A DNA stretch of 64,000 bases from Aspidapion aeneum (taxonomy: Eukaryota; Arthropoda; Insecta; Coleoptera; Brentidae). A program made the translations under genes and the position numbers. The notes under the pieces were generated by a model. It had not been told where the DNA came from. It saw nothing but the letters and a program-made list of their open reading frames with translations, and ran no database searches. This document shows positions 12,701 through 20,110 of the stretch, piece after piece; position 1 is the stretch's first letter; every line of letters begins with the position of its first letter. The stretch covers positions 203,519,013-203,583,012 of the forward strand of contig OY755038.1 in the NCBI GenBank assembly GCA_963576565.1, given 5' to 3'.

Positions 12701-15700
12701 TTTCCAATGCTCCAAGTCCTGTTAATAATTTTCTTTTTTTTTGCCTTAAAATATGGTAATTCCACTGGCCTATTGTGATTTTATTCTAATTCAATCCCCT
12801 CTACCCCATATGCAGTGGCGCACCCAGGAATATGTCTTGGGGGGGGGGGCGAGGCCTTTTGGGGGGGGGGGGGCCCGAAGCCTCATGATGTCCAATTTTA
12901 AGCTATTTTTTGTGTTTTTTCATGTGTAATGTGTAAAAAAATCTAAGGCCCCTGGGTGCGCCCATGCCATATGTACAAACTCCCCACCCTCAAAAAAAGG
13001 TGTTGATTTTATTCACGAGTACTAAAAAATGTTTGTGCCAAATGACGTCGCACAAATAACATGAGCGTAGGGCTTCGGTGGAATGCTTTAACACTTACGT
13101 ATGTATGTTAATAGACGAAATCCTCCCATACAACGTTTAAATGGGACAAATTTTCGGATGGGCTCCCTTTGAAATTTCCATCCAAAGTTTGGAATTTGGC
13201 AATGTTTTCATAATAAAAATAAACAAATAAACAAATAAATCAATACATTTCGATAAGTCTTTTAGTTTCGCAATTTGCTGGTATTTATCTTCATAATCAA
13301 GGTCATTTATTTGAAAAATGCTTACTATTAGCAACCTTAAAAGTATACACAGTGAGTATTGGTCTAACAATTTGCCAAAATAATCGTTCATCGAAATGAT
13401 TTGACATATTGGCTTGTTTTTAATATCACAACATTGTCAAATTGTCACTTGAGATGAAATCTCCAAACCTCTTAAAGCTCATCGGAAGATTTGTGTGAGT
13501 CTAAAATCATTCCACCGAAGCCCAACGCCCATGTTATTTGTGCGACGTCATTTGTAAAAACCGGTTATTATTATTACAGACTGAAATATACCATCACGGA
13601 TCACCTTTTGTTAGGTGATCCGTGATACCATTACGAAATTCGGTAATTAGATATTTTTCACCAAGACATTCTCATTTTGAGTGGATATCAAAATAAATCG
13701 CGATTCCAATAGCTTTCACCTGTTATTATTACTATTATAAGACAACATTATTTGACAGATATTGTTGAAGCAAGAAGGAGGCGTCGCAGGCGAGGTAGGA
13801 GAGGAGGTAGGAGGAGAAGCAGGCGCCGCGGACGCAGGCGTGGCAGAAGGCATTCTGACTTGCTTGAGCATAGTGATCTCCCCTCGGAAACTGAAGAGGA
13901 AGGTACGAGAGTATAATAATTGTAACTCTTTTTTTTTCTTCTCATTTTTCCGCTAGTTGCTGAATTCCCCACAAGTCCAGTCGTAATCTCATTTCAAAAA
14001 CATACGGAAATACCAAACGTCGTTGGGACTTAGGTCGGGACTGTATCGAGGATGGTCCAACATTTCGACTTTTTGTTGGGTTAAAAATTCAATGTCGTCG
14101 TTCGCGGTTCGTTCTTCGAAGCTTAGCGATGACTTTCGGCAAAGAAATGGTGATGTACCAATCGGCACTAACAGTCCTTTGATGTTCCAGAGAAATTGCT
14201 GCTACATTCTTTTGAGACAAATGTCGTGACGATCTTTTTAGATACACTTCGAGAACGGATGACTTTTGTTGGCTCTTCTTCATCTTGTTACACACAAATA
14301 GACGACTGACGTTTATTTTTAGGTTAATATAAGTAAATCCACGATTCATCACCACTGCCACTGTTGTACAGGGTGTCCAATTTTTGATGGTATTGGATGG
14401 GAAACTCACTTATTATAAAAGTTAGAGGATTGGAGATTTAACATTACTGCCCTCAAATTTCGAGACCTAAAAAAATATGACAGTATGAAGTTTTTTCCAG
14501 CCCATATAATTTTGGAGCTACAAAGGAAAATTCGAAAATTCGGAATTTTAAAAATCGGTCATATCTTTGTTATCAGTGCAGATATTTCAATTTTGTTTGA
14601 GCTTCTCTACAGAAAGTTGATCCTGTTAATAAAACGGTGTTGTCAAATTTTGGGCCCCTCGAGTCGAATTCGAGATTTCAGAAAAAAATTAACAAGTTAA
14701 ACAAATATATTTTTCAATTTTTTGCTTTACATTTCCCTAAATAACCCATAGCTATAAAAAAAATCCCGGTCCTCTCGGATTTGACTCGACGGACACAAAA
14801 TTTGTCATTTTATTGACAGAATCAACTTTCTGTAAAGAAGTTTTAACAGAATTGAGATATCTGCCCTAATAATGAATTTCTGGGATTCCAAATTTATTAA
14901 TTTTCCCTCATTGCTTCAAAACTACAAGGGCTAGAAAAAAACCTATGACATATTTTTTCTTCTCAAAATTTAAAAAACAATGTAAACCTTGTATACATTT
15001 TGCGAGTTTGCTGCCTCAAAGCGGTCTAGAGTTTTCTGACTCCAATTGACCCCAGCTTCTTTCTGTTAACAGATGCGATATCCAGCGGAAAGTTGTAAAA
15101 AGTTATAGCCCGAAAATGTTCTGGGTTTAATTTCATTTTTCGACTGATTTGTTAACTTAAAAAGTTCACTGTGCACAGTGGTCCTGAGAATCCTCATAAC
15201 CATATTTTTCTGTGACCCTCAGTATGCAAAAAATCTTTTAAAGGCTGTAACAGAATTTTCATCAAATCGTTGCTAAACAAAGCCTGTTCAATTTTACTTA
15301 AGCTCTTGCATATTTCTTCAATTCGTTTGGGGGTCTTCCCCTACTTCTTTTATTTTCCCAGTGTCTCCAGTTTACAATACATTTGTTCCATCGATCGTCT
15401 TCCTGTCTGATATTATCACTAGAGACCTTGTATGTATGACATATTTTTACAAAAGGGAGACGCGATAAACCCATCAAAAAGCCTTTTTCCTCGCAGTAAC
15501 TACAAGTTACCAGGTAACCTGGTTACTCGTTTTCTGTTTTTCTTCGCTGAGTAACACTAACTATGACGTCACGAGTAACCACACAGTGTAACCAGCCTAG
15601 CAGACGTGGTTGCTGAAATATTTTGAGGTTAAGATCGTTTTGTTTCGTTTTTTTTTTCAAAATGTTTGATTTTAATCATTGACTTCTATACCCTACAGGG

Positions 15701-15718
15701 CGTTATACAACTGAATGA

Positions 15719-15757
<39 letters not shown>

Positions 15758-18700
15758 CCAACGAATTATGTTTGGTAACGGTAGAAAATGAAGCACATCC
15801 CTTGAAGTTGGTCCTATATCAATTCAACTGCAACTAGTCTTAAAATGTACTGCATTTGGTGTTCTGTGGTACTGCGGCCTTACCACAGAATACCAAAGGA
15901 GCACCCTGTTTCCACCCCGATTCAAAAAATGCATCAGGTAACGCTGCATTTAAAACTGGTGTAAATTCATGTCAATCCATGTCCCGTGATTTGAATCGGG
16001 GTGGGCATGCATTGGTGGAAACAATGAATTATTTTCTGCATTTCGGAAGTTCCTGGAAAAAACAAAAACAAACAATTGGAAATGTCATCCACAGCTGACT
16101 GTCTGACGTCATACAGCGGTTACCCCGAGTAACCGTGACGTCATTTCGAGTAACTTAAATGAGTGACTAGTAACCTCGAGGAAAAAGGCTTAATGTCACT
16201 GAAATTAACATTTTTTGGTTATGTTATTTTCTTGCCAAGTTCATTGGCGTTTCACTAAAATAATTTAAATTGTCAGCGGTGAGTGGCGTCAATCATCATG
16301 CAACATATAAACAAACCATAAACAAACACATTTGCCCGCACCCCCTGTATAGGTGTTGTTAAAAATCGTTTATTTTTATTTTCCCGCACTTATGAGTTAA
16401 CAAGGACACAAGGTGCATCTCTCTCTAAACATCGCTAGAGTATAGAAGACCGATATTTTTATCCTTTGATTTTGACTTAAGTAAATTTGACTTTGAAGAG
16501 TTTGTCGCGTCTCTTTTTTTTAAAATATGTCATACATACAGGGTCTCCAATTATGATCAGCAAATTTTCATTTTAATTTTGCTACTTCTCCTCTGACTTC
16601 CCTTTTGTTTTATTCCTTATCTAAGTATCCAGGTCTGGGATCCATAGGTAAGTAGAGAAAGGAGACATTGGTTATACATTCTCGTTTTGAGGTACTGATA
16701 TTTTTTATGTTTAATATGTAGCTTAATTTACCGAATGCTGCCCAGGCCACTCTTATTCGTCTCTTGATTTCAGCCGTTTGGTTTTATTTTTTTAGTTTAA
16801 TAATTTGTCCCAGGTATATATTATATTCGTCTACTTGTTCTATTTTCTATTGGTTGGGTATTATATCTGTAATTTATTTGGCTATTGATTAAACATGCCT
16901 TTACTGCCCAGTGGTTAATGCTATCGAAAGTCTATAAAAGCAGTATATAGTGGAATGTTGTATTCGTTGGCTCGTTCTATTAGGATTTTCATGGTTCATA
17001 GGTGGTCAACTGTACTGAAACCTTTTCTGAAGCCTGGTTCTTAATTTTTTATTGATATCCGTTAAATTTTGTTGTTAGTCTATCTGTTAATATTTTCGTG
17101 AAAAGCTTATAAATTACATGGAGGAGTGTTATAGGTCGATAGTTTTTTAGGTCTGCTTTATCGCCTTTCTTGTGTTATGGATTATTTCCAGTTGTTTGGG
17201 ATTATTTTTTGTTTTAGTATTTTATTCAGGAGAATATGAAGGGTATTAACTACAGCTTTTCCACCGTATTTGAGCATAATAAGTAAGAATAAATATATAT
17301 TTTCAGTTGCTCTAAATGAAGTTGGTGGTTATTATTATTCGGGTTGCGTTCCCTCTCACAGTCTCACACATTTTAGAAATATCCTAAAAACTCCACAGTA
17401 AAGTCAACTTAATTTCATTTTAGTATTTGGCGAGCCCACGGACAGAGGCCGCAGGCGCAGACGTGGTGGGCGCAGGCGTAGGCGTAGGCGCAGTGGACGC
17501 AGGCGTCGCGGAAGGCGTCACGCACTAGACAATGATAAACTTAGCGATTCGGCATCACCAATGAAATCGATTGTTGACGTTACCAAAAAACCAGAAAAAA
17601 GTAAGACTATCGAAATAATAGGGACCTATTGCAATAAAGCCAGGCAATAATTGTGCCGGGCACTATTCTGACATTTTCGCATTATAAGAACAGCTGTCTT
17701 CTTTCAAAATTAGGCCTTTGTGTATTATAAGAGCCAAAATTAATAATGCCGCCATTACAGTCATATACGTAATATTCCAATACTCCCTGCTACCCATTTA
17801 CATAATGACTGGCATTTGATGCAAACATTCAGAAATAAAGATACGAAAAATGCATAGATACCAAATCTAAATAGACAGGAGTTTTTTTCAACTGTGCGTC
17901 GATGAGTTGACATGACGAATACACGAATAAAATAATATGCATGTGTAAAAGTATAACCAGTCAGGACACTTTCAAATATATTTGGATGATTCTACCAAAA
18001 GTGGGCTATATGGATATCATTTTTGGTCATTGCCTTTAAATAACTGTACAGCACAGTAAATAATTTTGTTTTTTACAATTTATGTAACTAATTAGGTGTA
18101 AGCTAAGAAACATTTATTTTTCCGAATTTTAGGAATTATTGCATAAAAATTCCAGAGGAATGAATACCAGAGGAATGAGTTTTTTAATGGTTTTCCAATT
18201 TAAATCAAAATCTATTTAGACTACTTAACTTAAGTTTTATATAAACAAAGTTCCTATACTTATAATTTTAAAACAATCGACAAAAAAATTATACTATTGG
18301 TATCAGTCGAATATTTACTTACCAGAGGGATGATAATTGAAGCGTTTTTGATTTCTCCGAAAAAAGCTAATTTTCTGCCGAACGTAAAAAGATCTATAAC
18401 TTAAACCAAACTAAATTTGATATTATCTGTCACAACTTGTCACTCTCAAATGTAAATTAGATATCCAGGGCCGTCTCTTTCTCTAGAAATTAACCGGTGG
18501 TATTCACAAATATTGTGTTATTAAAAATGGACTATGTTTAAAATTGTAAAATTTTCCGGAGAAAATGTAAATTCGGATTTTCAAAAATATGACTGCAAAC
18601 TTAAGTTTTATCAATTTTTTGATAAATGGTTAAGACTTGGTTAAATATTATTTATTAGGATATGTTTTTCAATTTGAGTTTTTAATATTTGGTTTGGGAC

Positions 18701-19410
18701 TACACCAGAGGAATGAGGTATTTGCTTTGTAATAAAAGAAATTATAAACTTGCAATTTTTTTTATTCATTAAACTCAAATGCTCCATAAAGAAAACATTT
18801 CGTTTTAAATCTTATAACTAAAACTATGCTTCATTGGCAGTCTATGTTTGAAAAATATGCATTCCCACTCCACAGCACCATTTTTGTAGAATCATCCATT
18901 TGCATCATGCATCGTAAGGTACTGTCTGTCGTACTATATGAAAATAATATGCATATGTGTTTAAAAGCAACCAATCAGGATATTTTTGCTTAAGGACCGC
19001 GGGGACTTATGTTTGCATTATGCATTGGCATTTACCGTGGATAATTGAATAATATGTATATGGGGACAGTAGTCCCCCTCTAAGCAAGTTTGTGTCATGT
19101 TTCTTACTGTTTTTTTTACGAATTAACAGCTTTTGGACGAAAATTGGCGTGGCACCCCTAATTTAATTAATTTAATTTGACAGGTAAGGAAGAAAAATAC
19201 GAAGAATGTGACTATCAAAAGCCCTCCACCCGTCATTCTAATCGCGAGCCGGTCAACAGACAGCCAAGCCGTCACCATTCGTGCGAAAATGACGGGATCG
19301 AATGCGGAAATCCCGAATGTTTATGCGGTGAGAACCCGGACCGTATCGAAAGCGATAGATACCTGTCAAACGACAATAATGATTTTTACTACAATGATCA
19401 TCTGATGTAG
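3789..19410 (+). CDS. Linker-histone-like protein with two polyarginine blocks (protamine-like sperm nuclear basic protein candidate), 5 exons
   Basis: Exons: 3830-3892, 4265-4451, 13759-13902, 17424-17600, 19184-19410. From ATG 3830 they total 798 nt, 265 residues. All introns are GT-AG, the first phase 0 and the next three phase 1, and every join stays open. Order: H15 winged helix (about residues 1-52), linker, 20 Arg in 26 residues (about 90-115), 19 Arg in 25 residues (about 139-163), Lys/Ser-containing spacer, acidic Asn/Asp-rich tail with five Cys. H15 domains bind linker DNA. H1-derived basic proteins replace histones in sperm of many animals, and fly Mst77F is a partial analogue. I infer a role in compacting DNA in male germ cells; expression is unknown. 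Intron 2 holds a BEL retrotransposon. The 5' end is unresolved: ATG 3789 has the better start context but lies one base out of frame with the domain. A somatic basic H1 variant is the main alternative. Confidence 0.78.
3830..3892 (+). CDS. Histone-like gene, H15 exon A
   Basis: Encodes [20 protein letters not shown] plus His, the first helix and start of the second helix of an H15 domain (compare the family pattern M-x-EAI-x-x-L-x-x-R-x-GS). The donor CAT|GTAAGC at 3893 is strong. In the same frame the reading continues upstream as LLPNV, to a TAA at 3803, so a start here or an upstream splice into 3807 are both possible. ATG 3789 (GACCATGAAG) gives a basic start, [10 protein letters not shown], one base out of register. 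Confidence 0.75.
4265..4451 (+). CDS. Histone-like gene, H15 exon B
   Basis: The acceptor TTTTAATTTTAG|GTATCT joins in phase 0 to exon A. It encodes [20 protein letters not shown], then [20 protein letters not shown]. This covers helix 2, helix 3 and the beta-wing of H15, ending in the conserved Gly-Lys-Tyr/Phe-x-Leu wing. The chosen donor is CTTTCAG|GTAAAA at 4452 (phase 1). Without that splice the frame would stop at 4501, giving a short H15-only isoform. Confidence 0.8.
4730..5241. repeat. Palindromic 5' LTR of the BEL element (245-bp arms, 22-nt loop)
   Basis: The left arm 4730-4974 is the exact reverse complement of the right arm 4997-5241 by eye, with loop 4975-4996. The right arm is the last half of the LTR and ends GAGTTAACA. 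The left arm plus loop read as an inverted LTR starting TGTTAACTC. The switch point is CTTCAG at 4997-5002, which occurs in the LTR in both orientations (11335-11340 inverted and 11363-11368 direct). Confidence 0.9.
5580..10892 (+). CDS. BEL/Pao gag-pol polyprotein, intact
   Basis: One 1770-codon frame; the likely true start is Met15 ([12 protein letters not shown]). Domains in order: gag-like region (DUF1759 type, about residues 130-215, [15 protein letters not shown]); zinc knuckle and second Cys/His cluster (about 373-440, starting [13 protein letters not shown]); aspartic protease (about 497, [11 protein letters not shown]); reverse transcriptase with catalytic YIDD (about 911); RNase H-like region ([11 protein letters not shown], about 1090); integrase zinc finger (HRQYLHP...CLQC, about 1411-1460); integrase core with D (IDFCGP), D (SDQGSNF) and E (NGLAEAG); C-terminal DUF5641-type tail. 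The products would form the capsid, copy the RNA and integrate the DNA. No env-like frame follows. Length and order match full BEL polyproteins, and no stop or frameshift is seen, so the copy is probably young. Confidence 0.95.
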   Translation: MYIYRQFRHFKGKIMSVKKAVQKRKGFLSAITECYVLSQTAEKDERARNEFQVRYADLDETFDKCMLAHNDVIMLLDDSDDEEFKTQDAILSEARKYFYACKGVYSKIFPVEAPSFSGSYVRQNEYETPKLKELGIPIFRGDKKLWPSFFDLFNNIIDQNQSLSNVRKLQYLFSYLEDEPLKLISGISLSDQNYKIAYDKLVNRYQNKRDLANDALSSIMNSTLKNESAKELRNLIDTFSESLEILKSLSFDVDSWDFIIFFILLEKLDIPTRSNFEMSHANTNTEIPTFQSLFQFLEKRCKVLESLPQSTAPKKVPIYQKSNSMQNQSGQKPTYQNSNSMRNQFGQKPTYKSSNSPFIGLAGTSTNSSTGIKCFRCNQGHVLSKCQTFLDLSPIDRLSFVKQKKLCLACFHPLHNVDTCKSKYSCRTCNSKRHHTLTHILETNQESGSQDTSPVIHTPPVNNLHVSLNASGPSGTFLLCTAIIDVMDGCGNFQPVRALLDSGSQTGFISEKCIQRLNLPRRSYTTEIFGLNQMSSFTSKGLVQCHIKPQGQVTPLLNFEAIVVPQLCSNMPTFSLNDNQWKHLGNLKLADPSYFKSRPVDLVIGCELFAQIFKEGRVLGQVGQPSALETIFGWVVMGKVDGVGGLTERTSCFLTSHSPPLEVILPRFWEIEHLPKKQILSKEEKQAESIFTASVLRQPSGRFMVDLPFKDKINPDLGNTYPQAYRRFLLLENRLIKIPDLYTAYSNFMQDYIDSNHMSLVLSSQPKVDVSCFLAHHCVLKPESLSTKLRVVWDCSAVTPKNISLNDTLLSGPKLQKDIASLLLTFRLNPIAYIADIKQMFRQVLINPYHRPYQRILWRFSPQDPLSVWELSTVTFGMTCSPFLAMRTLNELAEREKERFPMASTVLKTSIYIDDILGTSPSLSEALSLQTELNDLLKSGGFELKKWASNCPELLATLPESDRQMPLSFDKEEPHFIKVLGLQWHPKNDIFSYQCRMKDKPPTKRSILSIIGTIFDPLGFLCPLLLQAKFILQQLWISKVGWDEEPDSSIIDSWNKLRSEFPLLSNFQLPRQIKLSKTNTCQIIGFCDASIRGYAGVVYFRVEEENNISVSLISAKSRVAPIKSQTLARLELLGAFLLSELIDFVLSSYEGKITFTNIVTFCDSQVVLHWLSSPPNRWQTFVGNRVSRIQEIIPSNSWRYIPSALNAADIASRGATPSQLMSHDMWWNAPSFLRSPENEWPDFHKSKMPIDFGDINLEEKPKVCCNAIIDVNFLDQLLIKYSSISKIQRIICYVLRIVNFFQNHSYQKPTKPPDQKVIFENIVFPTTGEMQSALHLLIKRVQGSCFSELFSALSKDKPIPKPLRKLSPFLDENNIIRVGGRLQKSDLLSYSAKHPVLLSSDHRLTTLLIESAHRQYLHPGFKTLHNLLLQQFWILSARRAIQRTISKCLQCFRINPKPYRPPIMSSLPAHRINQLKPFSSVAIDFCGPFFVIPHRYRGCRAFKSYVCVFVCTATHCVHLELTMELSTEGFVGAFHRFISRRGSVTQCWSDQGSNFIGFRNQLLDYARSAATRLSIRWHLGPPLSPHFNGLAEAGVKSFKTHFVGVVGDQKLSIMEMSTLTCRIEAVLNSRPLSPASSDPHDLQPLTPGHFLTLEPLNSEIPESDLSEVPLNRLSRWQLIQKLHNDFWKRYSIEYLHTLQQRHKWADLSPNIKLNDLVIITSDHIQTPLKWPVGRVIELHPGGDGQVRVATVKTVTGVYKRPVVKLCLLPN
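11128..11604 (+). repeat. 3' LTR of the BEL element
   Basis: Starts TGTTAGCTCCCGC just after a purine-rich tract (GGAGGGCAG) and ends CGCGAGTTAACA, the normal TG...CA form, 477 bp. Its last 242 bp match the 5' palindrome arm with about a dozen differences and small gaps. It is followed by TAAGTGG, the same bases that follow the 5' LTR at 5242, and then a T run. Confidence 0.85.
11630..11759 (-). repeat. Inverted copy of the first 130 bp of the 3' LTR
   Basis: By eye an exact reverse complement of 11128-11257, ending GAGCTAACA. It is separated from the LTR end by TAAGTGG and about 18 T. Together with the 5' palindrome it makes both outer ends of the element read as LTR termini in inverted orientation. 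Confidence 0.88.
12014..12288. mobile_element. hAT-type MITE, 275 bp
   Basis: Inverted ends CAAGGGCGCACCCAGG and CCTGGGTGCGCCACTG, with G runs and C runs inside. The 8-bp target duplication CTCAGTGC is perfect (12006-12013 and 12289-12296). The 8-bp duplication and the CA...TG ends fit hAT MITEs. No coding capacity. Confidence 0.85.
12813..12966. mobile_element. Second member of the GGCGCACCCAGG MITE family, 154 bp
   Basis: Starts CAGTGGCGCACCCAGG and ends CCTGGGTGCGCCCATG, with a G run inside. CCATATG lies on both sides (12806-12812 and 12967-12973), a 7- to 8-bp target duplication. It belongs to the same family as the copy about 800 bp upstream but is shorter. Confidence 0.8.
13034..13553. 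mobile_element. MITE with ~50-bp inverted ends
   Basis: The left end (AAATGACGTCGCACAAATAA, continuing to GGGCTTCGGTGGAATG) is repeated inverted at 13506-13553 with two or three mismatches. The middle is AT-rich with no credible frame. The target duplication was not resolved. Confidence 0.7.
13593..13626. repeat. Perfect hairpin ATCACGGATCACC, related copy at 31461
   Basis: The 13-bp stem ATCACGGATCACC (13593-13605) pairs with GGTGATCCGTGAT (13614-13626) around an 8-nt loop TTTTGTTA. A diverged copy with the same loop core lies near 31463-31498. This suggests a small hairpin-forming repeat family rather than a local regulatory structure. Confidence 0.7.
13759..13902 (+). CDS. Histone-like gene, arginine exon 1
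   Basis: Acceptor TTTGACAG|AT, donor GAAG|GTACGA, 144 nt, phase 1 in and 1 out. It encodes DIVEA, then 26 residues of which 20 are Arg and the others Gly or Ser, in RRRG and GRR units, ending GRRH, then an acidic [16 protein letters not shown]. Both AGR and CGN arginine codons are used, so the block is not a simple nucleotide microsatellite. The same DNA in another frame gives a Gly/Glu/Ala run, which is a shadow. Confidence 0.82.
13975..14305 (-). pseudogene. Mariner transposase fragment (C-terminal half)
   Basis: On the minus strand, from about 14300 down to 14110, the reading [20 protein letters not shown] and then RRTNRERRH matches the mariner pattern of a VN-x-x-Y-x-x-x-L-x-x-L stretch. 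Further down (about 14100-13975) is [20 protein letters not shown], the typical HPPYSPDLAPND...F block around the third catalytic Asp. A stop interrupts the two parts and the N-terminal half is missing. It is a dead copy. Confidence 0.85.
14483..14945. repeat. Foldback repeat with ~200-bp imperfect arms
   Basis: The left arm (about 14483-14690), containing CTACAGAAAGTTGATCCTGT, is matched by a diverged inverted arm (about 14750-14945) containing ACAGAATCAACTTTCTGTA. A TACAGGGTGTCCAATTTTT end lies upstream at 14369. Non-coding. Confidence 0.65.
15422..16547. mobile_element. TA-flanked inverted-repeat element (mariner-like MITE family), with another element nested inside
   Basis: Ends GAGACCTTGTATGTATGACA (15422) and TGTCATACATACAGGGTCTC (16547). 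The inverted ends run about 47 bp, through GGGAGACGCGATAAAC at the left and TTTGTCGCGTCTC at the right. TA precedes the left end. The right flank is CA, so the duplication has decayed. The same ends occur back to back at 25738-25788. Confidence 0.75.
15479..16191. mobile_element. Nested element with AAGCCTTTTTCCTCG ends and GAGTAAC repeats
   Basis: The ends AAGCCTTTTTCCTCG (15479) and CGAGGAAAAAGGCTT (16191) are inverted. Subterminal GAGTAAC/GTTACTC and TGACGTCA motifs recur in both arms. Inside are a (TA)n run (about 15722-15755) and an inner inverted pair CCACCCCGATTCAAA / TTTGAATCGGGGTGG (about 15914 and 15991). No transposase and no clear target duplication. Confidence 0.65.
16640..17300 (-). 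pseudogene. Decayed LINE reverse transcriptase (RTE-like)
   Basis: On the minus strand, about 17090-17140 reads [14 protein letters not shown], the conserved RT motif after the priming region in RTE-type LINEs. Neighbouring fragments ([11 protein letters not shown] near 17010-17040) follow in other frames. There are many stops and shifts. A related C-terminal scrap ([11 protein letters not shown]) may lie at 15300-15370 on the same strand. Confidence 0.6.
17424..17600 (+). CDS. Histone-like gene, arginine exon 2
   Basis: Acceptor TTCATTTTAG|TA, donor GAAAAAA|GTAAGA, 177 nt, phase 1 in and out. It encodes VFGEPTD, then 25 residues with 19 Arg, closing GRRH like arginine exon 1, then a spacer with [19 protein letters not shown]. 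The shared phase, the shared GRRH ending and an acidic or Ser-containing tail in both suggest the two exons arose by duplication. The SP and Thr/Ser sites could be phosphorylated, as in sperm basic proteins (inference). Confidence 0.82.
17601..19183. other. Intron 4 of the histone-like gene, a repeat-rich block
   Basis: Contains inverted and direct repeats of an unclassified element. GGATGATTCTACCAAAA (about 17981) is inverted as TTGTAGAATCATCC (about 18884). A direct pair AAATAATATGCAT...CCARTCAGGA lies at about 17930 and 18943. ACCAGAGGAATGA-type motifs occur near 18135, 18162, 18322 and 18703. The motif GCCAGGCAATAATTGTGCC at 17640 recurs inverted near 25015. No coding evidence. Confidence 0.5.
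19184..19410 (+). CDS. Histone-like gene, terminal Cys-containing exon
   Basis: Acceptor TTTGACAG|GT joins in phase 1 to give Ser-Lys-Glu-Glu. It encodes a His/Arg/Pro/Ser segment ([20 protein letters not shown]), then [15 protein letters not shown], then an Asn/Asp/Tyr tail [12 protein letters not shown] and TAG at 19408-19410. Five Cys (three within CGNPECLC) could form disulphides or bind zinc, as in other sperm nuclear proteins (inference). The tail and stop lie in the first unit of a 52-bp tandem repeat. Confidence 0.78.
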
Positions 19411-19460
19411 ATACCTGTCAAACGACAATAAGGATTTTTATTACTATGATCGTCTGATGT
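19357..19460. repeat. 52-bp tandem duplication across the stop codon
   Basis: The unit beginning AGATACCTGTCAAACGACAA occurs at 19357 and again at 19409, with about five differences. The second unit is untranslated because TAG falls at the junction. It shows how the C-terminus can be lengthened or cut by repeat slippage. Confidence 0.85.
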
Positions 19461-19867
19461 GAATGTACCTCTATGTTGTGAAATTCTCTGTGATATTATA
19501 GTTTATGTAAATTGTAAATGTCTGACCAAATATACATTTTTTATTTTTAATTTTGTAATTATACTATTACCCTAATTAAGTCATGGATTTTTTTGCGAAA
19601 GTTTTTGTTTTGTTTTTGAATTTTTGACTGGGGTGCGTCTTTATTTGCTCACAAGAACTGCTCCTAGCTCAGGTCGTATATCCGGAATTTAAGCGATATA
19701 CTGCGTTGAATGAGAAAAGCAACACACTTGGTATGGATAGACATGAGACTCCCGAACATTTTAAGAAGGGGAATCACCTCCCCCCTCTCTGGCGCTTGGC
19801 GGGTGCTTTCTGACAGTATTTTTTTAATTATCTGCAAACTTAGCGGAAAAACTGAAGAGATTTTTAT

Positions 19868-20110
19868 TATGCCGTCTAAAAGCCCTTACTTAGCCCAACC
19901 TTTTCGTGTGCAAATAACGGGATAGTATGTGAAAATCCCGAATGTTTATGCGGTAAAAATCCGGACCGTAACAAAAGCGATAGATACCTGTCAAACGACG
20001 ATAATAATGTAATGTTGCCTTTATTTTTCGAAATTATAATCTGTTTTACATAAATTGTAAATGTCTGACCAAATATACAGTTTCTTTATTTAGAAATTAT
20101 ACTATTTGTT
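19868..20110 (+). pseudogene. Duplicated copy of the terminal exon and 3' UTR
   Basis: From about 19906 the sequence repeats the last exon at high identity (AAAATCCCGAATGTTTATGC, then CGATAGATACCTGTCAAACG) and continues through the shared 3' UTR (AAATTGTAAATGTCTGACCA). It has only one 52-bp unit and in-frame stops (GGATAG near 19920). It is probably a pseudo-exon, although an alternative 3' UTR cannot be ruled out. Confidence 0.75.

Larger units (their letters stand above)
4452..13758. other. Intron 2 of the histone-like gene, filled with transposons
   Basis: A 9.3-kb GT-AG intron. It contains the BEL element (4730-11759), two short hAT-type MITEs (12014-12288 and 12813-12966), a MITE with 50-bp inverted ends (13034-13553) and a hairpin (13593-13626). 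The stretches between (11766-12005, 12297-12804) are AT-rich with nothing recognised. Confidence 0.65.
13903..17423. other. Intron 3 of the histone-like gene
   Basis: A 3.5-kb intron holding a mariner transposase fragment, a foldback repeat, a nested pair of inverted-repeat elements and a decayed LINE on the opposite strand, each listed separately. No further Arg-rich exon was found in it. Confidence 0.6.

Noticed and set aside
13762..13956. Open frame giving a Gly/Glu/Ala-rich peptide ([15 protein letters not shown])
   Set aside because: It is the same DNA as arginine exon 1 in another frame. The arginine frame has matching splice phases at both sides and mixed AGR/CGN codons.
13966..14030. 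A possible alternative exon of the histone-like gene (acceptor CCGCTAG followed by [10 protein letters not shown] in phase)
   Set aside because: From about 13985 the sequence is the antisense of a mariner transposase fragment, the reading ends in a stop, and no donor is present. The phase agreement is probably chance.
15856..16098. 80-residue open frame
   Set aside because: It lies inside a non-autonomous inverted-repeat element and includes one of its inner inverted repeats. No similarity recognised.
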